Both the position numbers and the translations under genes were made by a program. The notes below the pieces were generated by a model. The model was not told the origin of the DNA, made no database searches, and saw nothing but the letters and a program-made list of their open reading frames with translations. 64,000 nt of DNA, from assembly GCA_036583965.1 (NCBI GenBank), contig JAZBQD010000014.1, positions 51,713,626 to 51,777,625 of the forward strand, written 5' to 3'. Source of the DNA: Prunella strophiata. Its lineage: Eukaryota; Chordata; Aves; Passeriformes; Prunellidae. Positions 35,310 to 47,839 of this stretch are shown here, one piece after another; position 1 is the stretch's first letter, and every line of letters starts with the position of its first letter.

Positions 35310-38300
35310 TTTTTCTCTGCTTTGGACAGTAACAGGAATATGACAGACTAATATTTGAATATCTTGTACATTTTTGATGCTATTAATTACTCACTTCAAG
35401 AAAAGAAGTGACCACACTTATCTTACGTGTCTATCTAAAAAGCATGTATCAAGCAATTTCAGAAAATGGCTACTTCAACTTTGTCCTAATGGGATGTCTT
35501 TCTACTGAGAACACAATTTGGTTTTAGACAAACAAGAGTTTCCTATTATTGCCAGTGTGAAATCAGTGCTATGCAAATACAGGAGGAGTACCTTTTAGCA
35601 CCTTGAGTATTTAAAATATCGCTAATGTTGTGCAGCTTGTGCACACACACAGTGTGTTGTGCTGTGTACACACTTCCACTGGCATTTTTTTAAGGCAGTA
35701 GACATTGTCAAAATTACAGGATTAGCACTAGGTCCCTGAGGTCCTTCTATTTCTTTTGTCAGTCCTAATACTTGGAGAATTAATTACTAAATTTCATAAG
35801 GAAACAGGTTAAGATATTTAACTTGAATTTTAACTTTCAGCACACACATGTAGTTTAGTTTACAGGTTTTCTACTTAATTAAAAAATCATCAGTATATAA
35901 TTTCCATTATGTTGTACTTAGATTTATTTGACAAAGCTTCAACCAGTCATTAAAAAGTGAAGACAATGAACCAAAATTCCAGCCTGCAGTACATTTAGTG
36001 GCAGAAATTCGAAGTATGCCATTACTAGATCCAATGACAACTTTACAAGGCTTAAAACCCATGAATCACAGCCATAGTAGGGATCCCATGTCCATCAGAA
36101 TTTACACATGGAAATGATAATTTGGATAAACATATTTGGTTATAATATTTTAAAAGAAAAAAAAAAAACTTATGGAAATTCCTTTCCTAGAATTCATCAA
36201 AACACCTCATATGTGTTATATGAAGAATAAATTTTTCAGAAAAGTCAGAAATATTTAACATTAGTCTTCATATTATTAACTCAAAGCTTAAAACAACATG
36301 AAATTTCTCACACATGAGATGAATAACTAAGATACTTAGATGAACAACTGCTCTACACCTTTATCCATTAATGCACTTTCCATTGGGCTGTTCAGAAATA
36401 GATTTATTGGAATTAACATAAAATAAGAAAAAAACAAATTGTGTGTCCATTTCCAAGCTAAGAAAACAAGCACTCTTCAAAACTTCCCTTTTTTCTTCAA
36501 AATGATTCTGCAATCCTGTGCCATAATCTTCTGTAACCTTAGTGATGGATGCAAAGTTGTCAAAGATAAAAACAGACACAGGTTTTGAAATCTTACAATG
36601 GTGTTTTCATACCATGGGGTTTTTTCTCCAAAATGAATGAGAGCTGCTTGCACTATTTCTACAAGCTTTGCCAAAACAGAGTATAAATGTACTTATGTTA
36701 CAGGCAGAGAGAAAAGAGGTGAGGTATAAAGAAAAACCATATGTTTTCTAGGATAACACAATTTATTGACTTCTAGAATAAATGATAAAAATAAGAAAAG
36801 GGAGAAGCAAAAAAAGAATGAAAACTCAGAATCTTGTAAAAATGTTCTTGCTGTCTGTCAATATAAAAAACTTGGGACTGGCTTGCTATGAAGAGCTTTC
36901 CTGTGTCCTTGGGTGACTAATCTGAAATAAATAGTCAATGACTAAGTAGTAGTAGTTTAATTTTTTATTTTTTTTAATTAAATACAAGCTTACACATTTT
37001 TTATTAATTATTTAAAAATTTATCAACATCTCATCCATGTTGGAAATATCACTGAAATCAGGACAAATTACTTGACTGTCTTCTCTTCTTTCTTAACATT
37101 TTGTTTTGTGAAACAATAAACATCACTCTTATATGGTGTCACAGACTACATAAACAACATACCTTGTTCCTTTTTCATTATAACATCACATACAACTTAT
37201 TCTTCTGTTTTGATATTCAGAATTTCGACTCTAAAAAAATTGCAACAGTTTTAAGTTTATTCTCTGAACATTATCCTGCAAACAAATCATTAGAAAATTT
37301 GTGAGCAGAAACACTAAAGCAGTTTACAAATGATATAAGGGACTTTATTCAAAAATATAAATTAAAATTTGATTTTTTGTAAGTATGTAATTGCTTTGTT
37401 ATATTGTGTGCACAATTCATTTTGAGAACTACACAGCAATTATGAGTCCAACATTTATTAAATTTTCTATTTTTTCAGTCATTTCATTGTAAATTTTAGA
37501 GACTTTCTTGTGATGAAAAAGCAGCCTGTTTAATTTTGCCATATATGGTTCTTTTTCTAATACTGAGAAACTTCAAATACTAGTAACTAACACAAAAAAT
37601 ATAGTATTCTTCTCCACAGTAATGAGACCACTTCATTGAAAAGAATACCAGTGTTTTGATTTTTTTGCCTGTTTTGGGGACAAATTTAGCATTTGTTGTT
37701 AGTTTTCTAGTTAAGATTTATTGAACAGGATCCAATGCAAAATCTTTTCAAAAACTGAGGCCTGAAATTACTTGTAGACAATATTGAAACTGGTGCAAGA
37801 AAAAAAAATGGATATACAGACTATTCTCACACACTGCTAAGATTATTGGATAAAATACTCTCCATAAAGCAATATGAAAACACTTTTTTTACTCAGGATC
37901 CCAGTTGTTCTGTTATTCCCAAAGAAGCTTTGTTAGGTCAGATGCCTTCAGCAATAACCATTGTCTGTTTCAGTGTCAGCAAAGGCTGCACAATTCCTGT
38001 GGCCATAAAGCCTTTACAGTATTGCAGTTAACAGGAAAGGTTAACAACAAGGTTTTAACAAATTTGCTATCTACCATTGTGTTTGCTGTTGCACATCATC
38101 GAAGTACCAAAGAGCTTTCTATCCAAGGCAGTGCTGTTGGCTGATTTGGGATGGCAGAAAAGTGACTTGAAGAGTAAAAAAATAACATCATGCAACATTC
38201 TGTTATTTTAAATAACAGAAATTGAAAATTTGTAAGATAAAAGTCTTTTGCTTCTAGGCTTTGGGTTCACTGAAGGACACAATGTAGAGGCTCTCATGGA

Positions 38301-39590
38301 AAACAGAAATAGATACTTTTTGCAAATAGTAGCACTAAACAGTAAAATATTTATGTATTTTTTAGCTACACTGATATGACACTCCTAGCTGAAAAATATT
38401 CAGCTGTCTATTCCCTTTTTTGAACATATCTGTGAAATTTAATGTATAAATACTCAATATTATCACATATCTATGTTAACAATTATTGCACAATTCAATA
38501 TTAACCAATGCATTAAATCAGTCTGGCTTAATCTTCATCTGTATTTTAATGTTTTACCTCATGAAATGTAAGAGAGAAGCCTGCATGCTACTGACATATT
38601 CAGTTCAGAGGATCATGCTAGCCCTCTTTAACAGCAAGGAATGCTAATGGAGTAAATCATTAACAGCTTTTTAATAGAGTCAACTGCAGCTATGGAACAA
38701 GAAGAATATTAGCTTGTACTTAGGGGATATCACATTGCAATCAGCCGCGTATTAGAGCATCAGCAAGGGGCATTCACAAAAGTGATTGAACAACAGAATT
38801 TTGCTGAAGTGTCCACAATTTCTTCTATGCAGAGGCTTTTTGACAAATCCTTAGATCAGTTTGACCCTTGACACTTCTCACTTGAAATTGCAGTTTATAA
38901 GAAGAATACTAAATGTTTTTTTCTTATCACTTTCCATTTTTATTTTCAGTTGAAGGTGTATTAGTTTAACACTTGAGATGCAATATCACAGTGCTGGCTT
39001 TCATACACAGGTGCATACTTTCTAGTATATGCTCAAAAAATTGAATTTTTTTTTAAAGTATTTAAGACTTTCTATTTTTTCAGAGTTAAAATTTATATCC
39101 AAATTGATGAAAATGGAGAGACATGAAAGGAGGAATGAAAGGAAGGAAAAGTGAAAATTTAAAAACTAAGCTCAATTATTATTTTCTCTTATTTTCCCTC
39201 TTTTCCCTTTCATCTTATGAGAAAGAATGCATTAGCAAATGTCTCTAGTGTGTCCTTGGTTTTGTGGAAAAGTTAGTATAAAGAGATTGAACTTCAATGT
39301 TATTCCTGAAGTTGAGTTTGATACCTTAGGTTTTAAATTTTTCTGTTCTGTTTTGGTGTGCAGCTTTAGCTTTATATTAAGTGTTACTTGCAGCTTCTCA
39401 CAGGGTGGTGAAGACAAAATAATTCTATTCTAGCTGGAGACTCAAGGACAATCTCTTCAAACTTCAGACCAAAAGCATAAACACCTTGAAAAGAGGAGGG
39501 CAGGCAAGGAAGCAAGGAGGATGAAACTTCATAATTTGAGGCTATTAATTGGACAGTTAACTCCTATATGCAAATTGACTAAAACTTAAT
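35310..39590. other. No recognisable gene (about 4.3 kb)
   Basis: AT-rich. It includes a (CA)n/(TG)n patch near 35640-35675 and A/T runs at 36157-36168 and 37802-37809. No supported exon or repeat family was found. Confidence 0.5.
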
Positions 39591-39597
39591 AAAAATG

Positions 39598-39947
39598 TGA
39601 TATCTGATGACCAAGCCTTCTTGGTCATCTTCTTCTTGGTCTCCATCTTGGAGCCATTCGGGCAGAGCCATGACTGTGGCTCTGGTACTGCCAGGGTGTG
39701 GCCTTTGAAGTCACTTCAATAAACATCCACTTTATTCCTCTTAACTCCATCCAGCCTCTGCTCCAGCTCCTTAAGGCATCAAGTTCATTGTTCATTCTAC
39801 TGTCTTGCAGGAGAGCAATGTCTGCAATGACACTTTTAAAGGCTGTAATGAAGAGTACAATGTCAGTGATGTGCTTTGGGATGTCCATAAGTGCAAAAGC
39901 TCAAATCTGCAAAGTGCTGTGGAAGAAAAAAACCTATTTGTACTGCA
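39598..39947 (+). mobile_element. Probable ERV LTR or LTR fragment, about 350 bp
   Basis: The segment has the look of an avian LTR: 'ctccatcttggagccattcg', 'gccagggtgtggcctttgaa', then AATAAA (39719-39724), then a pyrimidine-rich 'tttattcctcttaactccat'. The proposed ends TGATATC...TACTGCA are flanked by 'aaaatg' at 39592-39597 and 39948-39953, a 6-bp match. That duplication is A-rich and so weaker evidence than at the other LTRs. An alternative 3' end is at 'aaggcatca' (about 39782). A 10-bp perfect inverted repeat lies near the start (39606-39615 with 39620-39629). Promoter elements are not obvious. Confidence 0.45.
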
Positions 39948-40050
39948 AAAATGCTTGGAGTGCTCAGCACATTCCAAAGAGTACTCAGAACCTTGCTGGA
40001 TTATCCCGATGGCTGGAAGATTAAATAGGATTAAAAAAGGCATCATCTAG
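39805..40050 (+). other. Cysteine-rich open frame after a splice-acceptor-like site
   Basis: A 'ctactgtcttgcag' acceptor ends at 39810. The frame after it begins ESNVCNDTFKGCNEEYNVSD, carries seven cysteines and ends at TAG 40048-40050. A second plus-strand frame and a minus-strand frame are open over the same bases, so coding status is doubtful. It overlaps the probable LTR. I report it as an observation, not as a gene. Confidence 0.15.
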
Positions 40051-40059
40051 CATATACAC

Positions 40060-40708
40060 TAAGTATTACCCAGTTGCTATTACACAGAAAATTTTGTTCT
40101 TTTGTTTTGGAAGAAAATATAGATTTTTTTTTTGATTCTTTGAACTGTCTGCTGTGTTTCTTTGACAGAAATAAGGCATTAGCAGTGTAATTCTTCTAGC
40201 ACTAGACAAACGTAGCAAAATTAACTCTTTGTTCCATATTTTTCAATGAGAAAAAGACTGAGTCTGTTTTTTCTCCTGTTACATCCTCAGAATAAATAAT
40301 CATCTAAAATATTTGATAAGCATTGAAAAAGCCAGGTAACTATATATTTGGCTACCAGATCAAAAGAATCTAGCAATCTATTTTACAAATTCTGGATAAC
40401 CAGTGGCTGGTTAAATGAGGTTATTGAGTACTCCACTATGTTCTTGGGACACTGCTCTCAAGCTCATGTTTAAATGGTAGACATTAGGTAAATAAGTAAA
40501 GGTGTTCATCTCTACTACCTTGGCAGTTCTATGCCATTTACAAGGATTATTCAGGTAATTAAATTGCTGCGTGTTCTTAAGTAACATGTAGAGCCTGAGT
40601 TTAATCTTTGCTTTCAATACTCAAGTGGCTGCTGAAAGAAGATTTTGGGTTTACATTATTCTAAAAAGTAGTGGCAACTTTAATCTTTGATTAATTCTGA
40701 ATCTTAAT
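40060..40708. other. No recognisable gene
   Basis: AT-rich spacer with no exon or repeat signal beyond short T runs. Confidence 0.5.
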
Positions 40709-40710
40709 TT

Positions 40711-40744
40711 AAAAAAAAAAAAAAAACAAAAACAAAAACAAAAA

Positions 40745-40780
<36 letters not shown>

Positions 40781-40792
40781 AAAAAAAAACCC
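40711..40792 (+). repeat. A-rich low-complexity tract with (CAAAAA)n
   Basis: An A run is followed by four C(A)5-type units, a second long A run, and 'ccaaaaaaaaaccc'. The minus-strand Phe/Val-rich open frame here is a repeat artefact. Confidence 0.92.
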
Positions 40793-40799
40793 AAGCAAG

Positions 40800-42228
40800 A
40801 TACAGGCTTACAATGCTCTTGATATACCTATCTTGAAAAATACCTACTCTGTACAAGATACCAGATTCACACAGCAATCCATTCCTCTGTTTTATCCTTT
40901 TGACTTTGCAGGTGAGGTTAAGCATTCATAATAACTTAATCTGCTCTTGCAGTTCCTTTTTCTTTTTTTCATTCTTTGGATAAGCAAACACTGACTAAAG
41001 GAGATTTACAGTTAGGTAGTCCTGGGCTCAAACTGCTGAAAGTTATTAAGTATAAACTTACTTTTTCTATCCTCTTTTATGGACCAGTGATCAGAATAAT
41101 TGAGCCTCATGAGCAGAAGGTGTCTGCATTCTTGTCTCCTAAATTCATGGATGTTCCAGCTAGTAGAACATTATTCATCAGAATACTTTGGACACTAGTA
41201 GCAATCAAAGAAGAATGGTTATTTTCAAAATTTATTACCAGGAGAGTGTGCATCCTAAAAATGTTGTCATTTAATAAGTAAAGCTGTAAAGGTTGGAAAA
41301 CAGAAAGTGGGAAGCATTGGTTTAGCACTGAAGTGCAGTAGCTCCCTACTAAGGAAAGGATTTGTAGGCACTGGGTCAGCAATGTGTTCTGAAAAAAATA
41401 AATGAGAAATGAGAAAGCTAGTACTTTTATATTTCCTAGGCATGTTCTTTTTAAAGAACAACAGGCTAGAGTGTTAGAGTAATAAGAGAAGTGAAAATGC
41501 CCGGGATTAATTAAATTAGTTAAAAGACAGTACAATGATTGTGTATAATGATATCTGAGGCAATTGGAAATGACCATTAAAATGCCTGGAATAACAGATG
41601 CTTAGGCCTGAAAATGATCAATAACATGACTGTGAGACAGCTGGTTTCATTAATTGAAGAAATTAGCTAACTGGTTAGGAACTTGCTTCAGTTAGATCAA
41701 TTACAAACAACTAATTGAATAGAAGGAGAATTGTGCTTCATTGGTTCAGATAAAATAAGTTTAGTAAAAGATTTAAGAAATCACAGATGGGTGTCTAATT
41801 AATAACAGCAACAATGACAAGAAAGGTCTTCAGTGGTTAAATGAGGAAAAAATAGTTTGAGCAGACATAAGGGATTGAGTGCATTGAGGGCAGATACCTG
41901 AGGACCTTATGGTAAGGGTTAGGGTTAGGTTAATTGAAATCTATTGGATCAGACTATAGAGGAAGTAAATGGCTGTCTCATGTGCAGCCTTTGGTGTAAC
42001 TTATTTCTCATTTACTTGTCCAAGAAAACAGGATTTGGGAATATGTGTCACAAAAATAATGAGAGGCATGTTTAAAACATCTGCTAGGGTGCAAAAAATC
42101 CAACCATCAGTTTCTAACTGGAAAAATATGATCCACAAAACTTCATACCATGGATTTCCTAGGAGCACCAAAGTTAAACAATTTTCACTTTGATGTGAAA
42201 GCTGTTTAAAACACAGAGAAAGCTGCAG
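40800..42228. other. No recognisable gene; contains the longest open frame
   Basis: The longest open frame of the window (156 codons, minus strand, 41107-41577) lies here. It is rich in Leu, Ser, Asn, Phe and Cys, has no splice or start context and is opposed by a 101-codon plus-strand frame, so I regard it as chance. A telomere-like motif sits at 41913-41929. Confidence 0.5.
41913..41929 (+). repeat. Short telomere-like motif
   Basis: The 17 bases read taagggttagggttagg, about 2.5 units of the vertebrate telomere repeat TTAGGG. It is too short to count as an interstitial telomere array. Confidence 0.8.
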
Positions 42229-42402
42229 TGAGAGCTTAAAGGAGCCTGCCAGTACCTAAAGGGGGCTACAAGAGAGCTGGAGAGGGGTTTTTTAAAAGGT
42301 TGTCTAGCAGCCCAGTCCAGTGAAAGGTGTTACTACCCAAGGCAGCAGGACTTGGAACTAAATGATCTTTAAGGTCCCTCCCAAACTAAACCATTCTATG
42401 AC
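42229..42402 (+). mobile_element. CR1 LINE 3' tail, short and internally deleted
   Basis: 'gccagtacctaaagggggct' and 'caagagagctggagaggggt' match the CR1 3' region. The sequence then jumps to 'ggaactaaatgatctttaag', 'gtccctcccaaac' and the tail 'ccattctatg' (42391-42400). The part that should hold the 'gagcaacctg' segment is missing, so the copy carries an internal deletion. Confidence 0.85.
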
Positions 42403-42404
42403 TT

Positions 42405-44367
42405 TTTTTAATGCAGCTGCCTATTGCCATTATGAGTAGGTAGTGCCTGTGAGATATGAAAGTGTTTTCCATGTATTATTTAAACATATATAAAGAATAC
42501 AAATAAAATATAGAATATGTGTAGAATACATTTTAAGATATATATAGCATCATATGTTTTGAGTATAATTTAATATGTTTTGAAAAGTGTCAAATTTTTT
42601 TTTCCATTTTCTATGTAAAACAAAGACTGAAAAACAAAAAGAACTTTTTTGAAATAGTAATGTATAGAAATCTCAAGTAGCTGTTTTCAGCTTGTTATTT
42701 GAGACTGGAGGATGGAAAAAGGTGCACAAGTTTATTACTCCTCCTACTCTAGAAATAATTATACTAATTAATTTAACAGTTGTGGTAGTGTTCTTTTGAT
42801 GGCTCTATAACCAGCTTTCATTTGCATTGATTCTCCTGGTAATTATGTTTATTATAACATCATATATTTACAACAGCATTACAAACACCCATCTCCTAAG
42901 GCCATGCCAGTATAATAAAGATGTAGTGGTTTTAGCTTTGCTACTGCAAATACTTGACTCCAGACCTGACAAAAAGCATTTTGTATTCAATTAACCCTAA
43001 TGATGTGCTATCAGACCTGTAAAATGCTGCTATATGTTACATTACCTAATACAACAAATGAGTACAAATAATCAGCAATAGTGTGGTCTGATTCAGTAAA
43101 TTGGTTCTACATGGAAGCTTAATTCTGAGAATTGTTTTTATACAGAATAACCCTATCGCGGTATTCTGTGCAAACCTGGCTATGTATGAGTACTCCATTT
43201 TTGATTCCAGTCTTACAAAATCATGCAGACAACAAGAAACATTTCTGCATTTGTACCTCTGAGACAAGACAATAAGCCCTATGACTCACTGATAAATTTT
43301 TAGGTTCTAATGAGAATGTTCTAAATCCTTCAGGTACATGTCTGCAAAAGGCTTGGAAAATACTCACCTTGAGGGGGATAGAACGTGTCTGCAAAGCAAG
43401 AACAGCAAATCTGTTCTACAAAAGGAGCTTTTTCTCCTTTTTCAAAGACAAAGGGAAAGAGGGAATATCTTCGTTCTGCTTGAGAATTGCTGTGACACCC
43501 TGTCTTTGGCATCTGTTTCTAGAACCAACCACTCCCTGTTCCTACAATAAGGACAATACTGTATTGATCCCTTTTCAAAAAATAGCAACAGAAGGAGAAG
43601 GAATTAAATGGAGGGTCTACACTCAGAAAGTTGAAGTCTGCACCAATTAAACTCATCAGAAGAGAGTTCTTCCACTCCCCTTAGAGAAACTAGAATTTCA
43701 TTCCACACATTCCACAATTATAAAGCCCTAAAATACTACCTGTGCAACCATGAAATTCATCACAGCAAGTGAATTCTTTTAAACAGACCAGAGATCCCAT
43801 GAATAGGAAAAGAGAATTTATAACTCTGGAACACTGAAGCTATTAAAAAAAAAGGCAGTGTAAAAAGAAATAGACATTATTCTCAAGGAGAGTTGATTTG
43901 TGTTTTCTATATATCTAGATATTCCTCCTTTCTGTTCATCATCTTTGCCCTTTTTTGCCATCTGAAAATAATTTTGGTTCTCCTACTGAGTTTTCAGGTT
44001 ATCCACCTATTTTAATTGGCAGGGGCAAAATACTTTTATGACTGAATTCGATTTCTCCTTGTCATGTATAATGGCTTCTTCACTCTCTTGCTTCTCTTTT
44101 TGAAGTCTGAGAATATTTGAAAGAGTGGGATAACTCTTTTGCCTCAGGTGTTTTTTCCTTTTTTCTTTTGTGTTATTTTTTGCTTTGGATCTTCTAATCC
44201 CAAGGGGGATGAATCTCTTAAATTTAAATATGAAGAACATTATAGGTTTTGATTTCATATGTATGATATTAACAGGTTAATTTTTTATTTTGCCTTCAAC
44301 AACAAAGCATTAATTGCTGCTCTAAAGTTAATGTATTCTCCATGTTCTGTCTGTTCTAATATCTTAG
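42405..44367. other. No recognisable gene; contains a microexon-like site
   Basis: Mostly AT-rich DNA. At 43368-43388 the minus strand shows a 21-nt segment with good acceptor and donor (see findings). Otherwise featureless. Confidence 0.45.
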
Positions 44368-44504
44368 CTCCATGTCCTCAGACCACTCTGGATACCGATT
44401 TCAAGTGTTGTTCATTAATTAATACAGAGTGCTTAATTAGCTATTGTTCCAACCAAGTTTTTCAATGTGCAACTTTTTGCATATTATTTTATGAGATAGA
44501 CCAG
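44368..44504 (+). CDS. Candidate internal coding exon, plus strand
   Basis: A good acceptor (gttctgtctgttctaatatcttag, ending 44367) and a donor CAG|gtgagg (44505) bound 137 nt. One frame only is open: two bases of a split codon plus 45 codons, exit phase 0. The peptide begins PCPQTTLDTDFKCCSLINTE and contains seven cysteines. It resembles no family I can name. It is the best of several exon-like segments in the 44-61 kb region; without a homologue it stays tentative. Confidence 0.28.
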
Positions 44505-44936
44505 GTGAGGGATGAAGAACTTATATTATAGAAACACTTTATGACAAACATTTCTATGATGTTAAGCATACAAAAAAACTGGAGTACTTTAGATCTGCAT
44601 AACTTCTGAAAAAAGTCATACATTCTTGAGTACATGATGCCATTTTGATACACATATATATAGTTGTAAAACATATACTGAACTGTAGGGGTTTTGCAAT
44701 ATGAAAAGAAACTATATAATGCAGTTTCTGAATATCAGTAAAGATCTACTGTTGCCACAGAATGAGGGTAAATAAAATTGCCCTTCTGAAATTCAGATAT
44801 GTTGCTGATACTGCAGGAAAAGATGTGGTAGAGGTTCCATGGGTCTCATGCCAAAAATAGCTTCAAAATCTTATTGGAAAAAATCACAACATGTGGCCTG
44901 CTTGCATCTTCTGATTTGAAATTAGAAACTTGAAGT

Positions 44937-44962
44937 TCTTACACTAATTCAGTAGTGTAAGA
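44937..44962. repeat. Perfect small hairpin, 10-bp arms
   Basis: TCTTACACTA (44937-44946) and TAGTGTAAGA (44953-44962) are exact reverse complements around a 6-nt loop. No function can be assigned. Confidence 0.8.
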
Positions 44963-44969
44963 GTTTTAG

Positions 44970-47797
44970 TTCAATAGGGGTAATCTATTAATGTATTTAA
45001 ATATCAATAGTTTCCACCTTGGAAATTGGTGATGGATTTTGTCTGCTTTCTAAGGTATATAATTGAAATAAAAATATTATTTTGATTTCAGCAATCATTC
45101 TGCAAAAGCTCCTTATATTGTGCATATGCCTTCAGTTTTTCTAGTACAAATATTAGCAGGTACTAGCCTGGATTCTACACACAGAATATTAGACCCTTTT
45201 ATATAGCTCTCACCAACAACACAGATATCCTTGGAGAACAGCAAGTGAAGTCCTGCAGAAACTTGCTGATACATGTTCTGAAGCATTATGATAAAGGAAC
45301 CAACACAAACCCACTTTCCTCCACCTTTCTCATTGATTGCTTAAACATCAGAATTACCTAATGTTCTCTAAGCAGGAATTTTTATATGCACTAATAGAAT
45401 TAGATTCACTAAGGATAACATTTTTAATTAAGTAAGGTACTGGGAAATCCATCTTGAGAAGATATATTAGGTTTGGCTTTCATGGATGTCTCTCTACCCG
45501 CTGGAACTATTTGTATGAAATTCAGTATGTATTAAAGGATTAATAACATTATATGAAAGAACCAATAGGAAAAGCTCTTCAAATATATATTTATTTATAA
45601 AGGTTTTTAAAATTGCTGTATGTCTTCATAAGAATAATAATAGGTATTTCAGCTGGGATTTGTATACAGATTAGAGCAGCATCTAGGTGGAAACTCCAAA
45701 AAAGGAAACTGTGCAGACCAAATATTCATCAGGGCCATCACAAAAACTAACTGCATAAAGGTTTTTTGTCACTCCAGATAAATGGGCATATGGCCTCCTC
45801 CTGAGAAGGACTGAAAAAAATGTATCTAACTATCCTGGTAGGCCAGACTGTGTAACCCATTGCTGGTTAGCCTAAACCTACTTTCTATCTTCCACAGTCC
45901 TCTTGAAAAGCAATGCAAATTTTGTCTGAGTAAGGAAAGCAGAATGGATCTCTTAAGTCCTGTAGTCACTTTTACTCTTCCATCTGATGACACCAAAACA
46001 AATATATTTTGAATGTGCCATATTGCATTTAAAATAAAATACACTGGGGTGATGTTTTTATAAAGCAGCCAACAGTTGAACCTAGCAGCCTCATAGGATG
46101 GTATGACATTCTAGTGAGGTCATGCCATCCTATGGCTTCTAATTTTTAAATGTGATTCAGGAAATGGAATATTAATCTATTCTAAGGTTAAAACAGTAAC
46201 TAGCTATAAGGATACTCAGTAAAATTTCTTTACAATTGTACACGGATACTGTGAATGAGCTCCTAAAAATTTTTCATCACGGCAGAAATTATGATTTTAA
46301 TCACATGAAGAATGAATGACACTGGCTTTCTATATAAACTGATCAAAGCCTTATTGCACTGGAAAAATAATTATATTTAATTATTGAAACATTTTTTTTT
46401 AAATTCTTTTCTTCCTATCTGTTGATGAAGTACCTCTTTACATACAATCACTGGTCTCAAAATCCTTATGTGATTTCATTCAGGCTTTCCTCACTCAAAT
46501 ATTCACTGTTTAGGATCTGCTAGTGGGCTTTTCATCTCTTTCTACTCCACGTTCTTGGGATGCACAAAAGAATTTGACTCTACCACCAGATATCTGTATC
46601 CCAGTGTTACATTTTCTAATGCAGAAAGTGGCCAGCAAGCTTTCAGATGGGTCTGGAGTTCAGTGCTAACACTACTGTACACTACAGTCTGCTCACCACT
46701 GCCAGAGGCCACAGCTGGGAAGATAAGTTCATAGATTTGGTTTTCTCATTTCAGCATCCTAAAATGCATTAAGCAGTCTGACTCTGTCTTCTTTTCCAAG
46801 ACTGTGGAGGTGAAGTCAGTTAGTGATTTTTATAAATATATACAGTAGTTAATTATTATGGTCTGTATCTCCATAAACCAGATAGACAATTTGAGTTATT
46901 ATCTGGTACCTTTCTACCAGGTTGACCTGGTGATCTATCCAATCACCATTAGGTAAGAAAACTCATACATAAAGGACTTTTGCATTTATTGTTCTTTTAA
47001 GATTTTTGCTGGTACAGCAAGATAATATTTATGGCTAGTGGTCTTGAAATTTTTATCAAGTTTACATCTCTATTATAGAGCTTTGCACAAGTCATATTTA
47101 GTGAAGTTTATAAAGTACTCAGGATTTAGCACTGGAACACAGAAAGCAGAGTATGATTTGTATTGATAGAAGAGTGACCATGCTCTGCAGAAAGTGTGTT
47201 ATACTTTGATATAGGTGAAATCATGACTTCTGTGACTTATGTATCTCAATGCACACAGATATCATAATATTCTTTGAACAAAATAGGAAATTAAATGAAG
47301 AACAGGTAACAAATGCACTTATTTCATTTATTGACAGTCATTTACATCTGAACTTTACACTTTTTTTTTTTTAATTCTTACTACTGAACAGAGTTAAGCC
47401 ATAGGCATCTAGAAGTTGAATTAAAGGTCCCTGATTTATCTATCACAATTTAAGCACCCTTTAGCTTCTGAAGTCCAAGCCCCTAATTTTCCTTCTATGC
47501 TTGAAACCTTTTCCTTCAACAGGAAGCAAAAAGAAGGCAACAAAAAAGATCATTCCACAGTTACATCTGTTGTTTCCTCTGTTAATCAAACAAGATATGA
47601 ACCTGTTTACCTAAATACCACCTATTTTCCTAATGTTTTGAAATAGGCTGGGTGCAAATTAATAAACATTATTACCTGTATATTTATATTTATACAAAAG
47701 AGAATGTGATCCCCATGACAAAAACCTTTGGAAGCACTACAAAATAATAGATACTGTTGCAATTATAAAATGAGTCTGAATCTGATTTTTTTTATGT

Positions 47798-47800
<3 letters not shown>
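44970..47800. other. No firmly supported gene
   Basis: AT-rich, apart from the hairpin at 46092 and a 32-nt exon-like segment at 46921-46952 (acceptor ctttctaccag, donor gtaaga). A T run occurs at 47361-47372. Confidence 0.45.
46092..46134. repeat. Near-perfect hairpin, 16-bp arms
   Basis: CATAGGATGGTATGAC (46092-46107) pairs with GTCATGCCATCCTATG (46119-46134) with one mismatch, around an 11-nt loop. Flanking 'agc' and 'gct' extend the stem after a 2-nt bulge. It may be a relic of a palindromic insertion. Confidence 0.8.

Positions 47801-47831
<31 letters not shown>
47801..47831. repeat. (AT)n microsatellite
   Basis: An alternating AT run of about 14 units, with one C interruption near its start, inside an AT-rich stretch. 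Likely polymorphic in length. Confidence 0.9.
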
Positions 47832-47839
47832 CTGTCCAC

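Noticed and set aside
41107..41577. Longest open frame in the window (156 codons, minus strand)
   Set aside because: Composition is typical of AT-rich random translation, there is no splice or start context, and a 101-codon frame opposes it.
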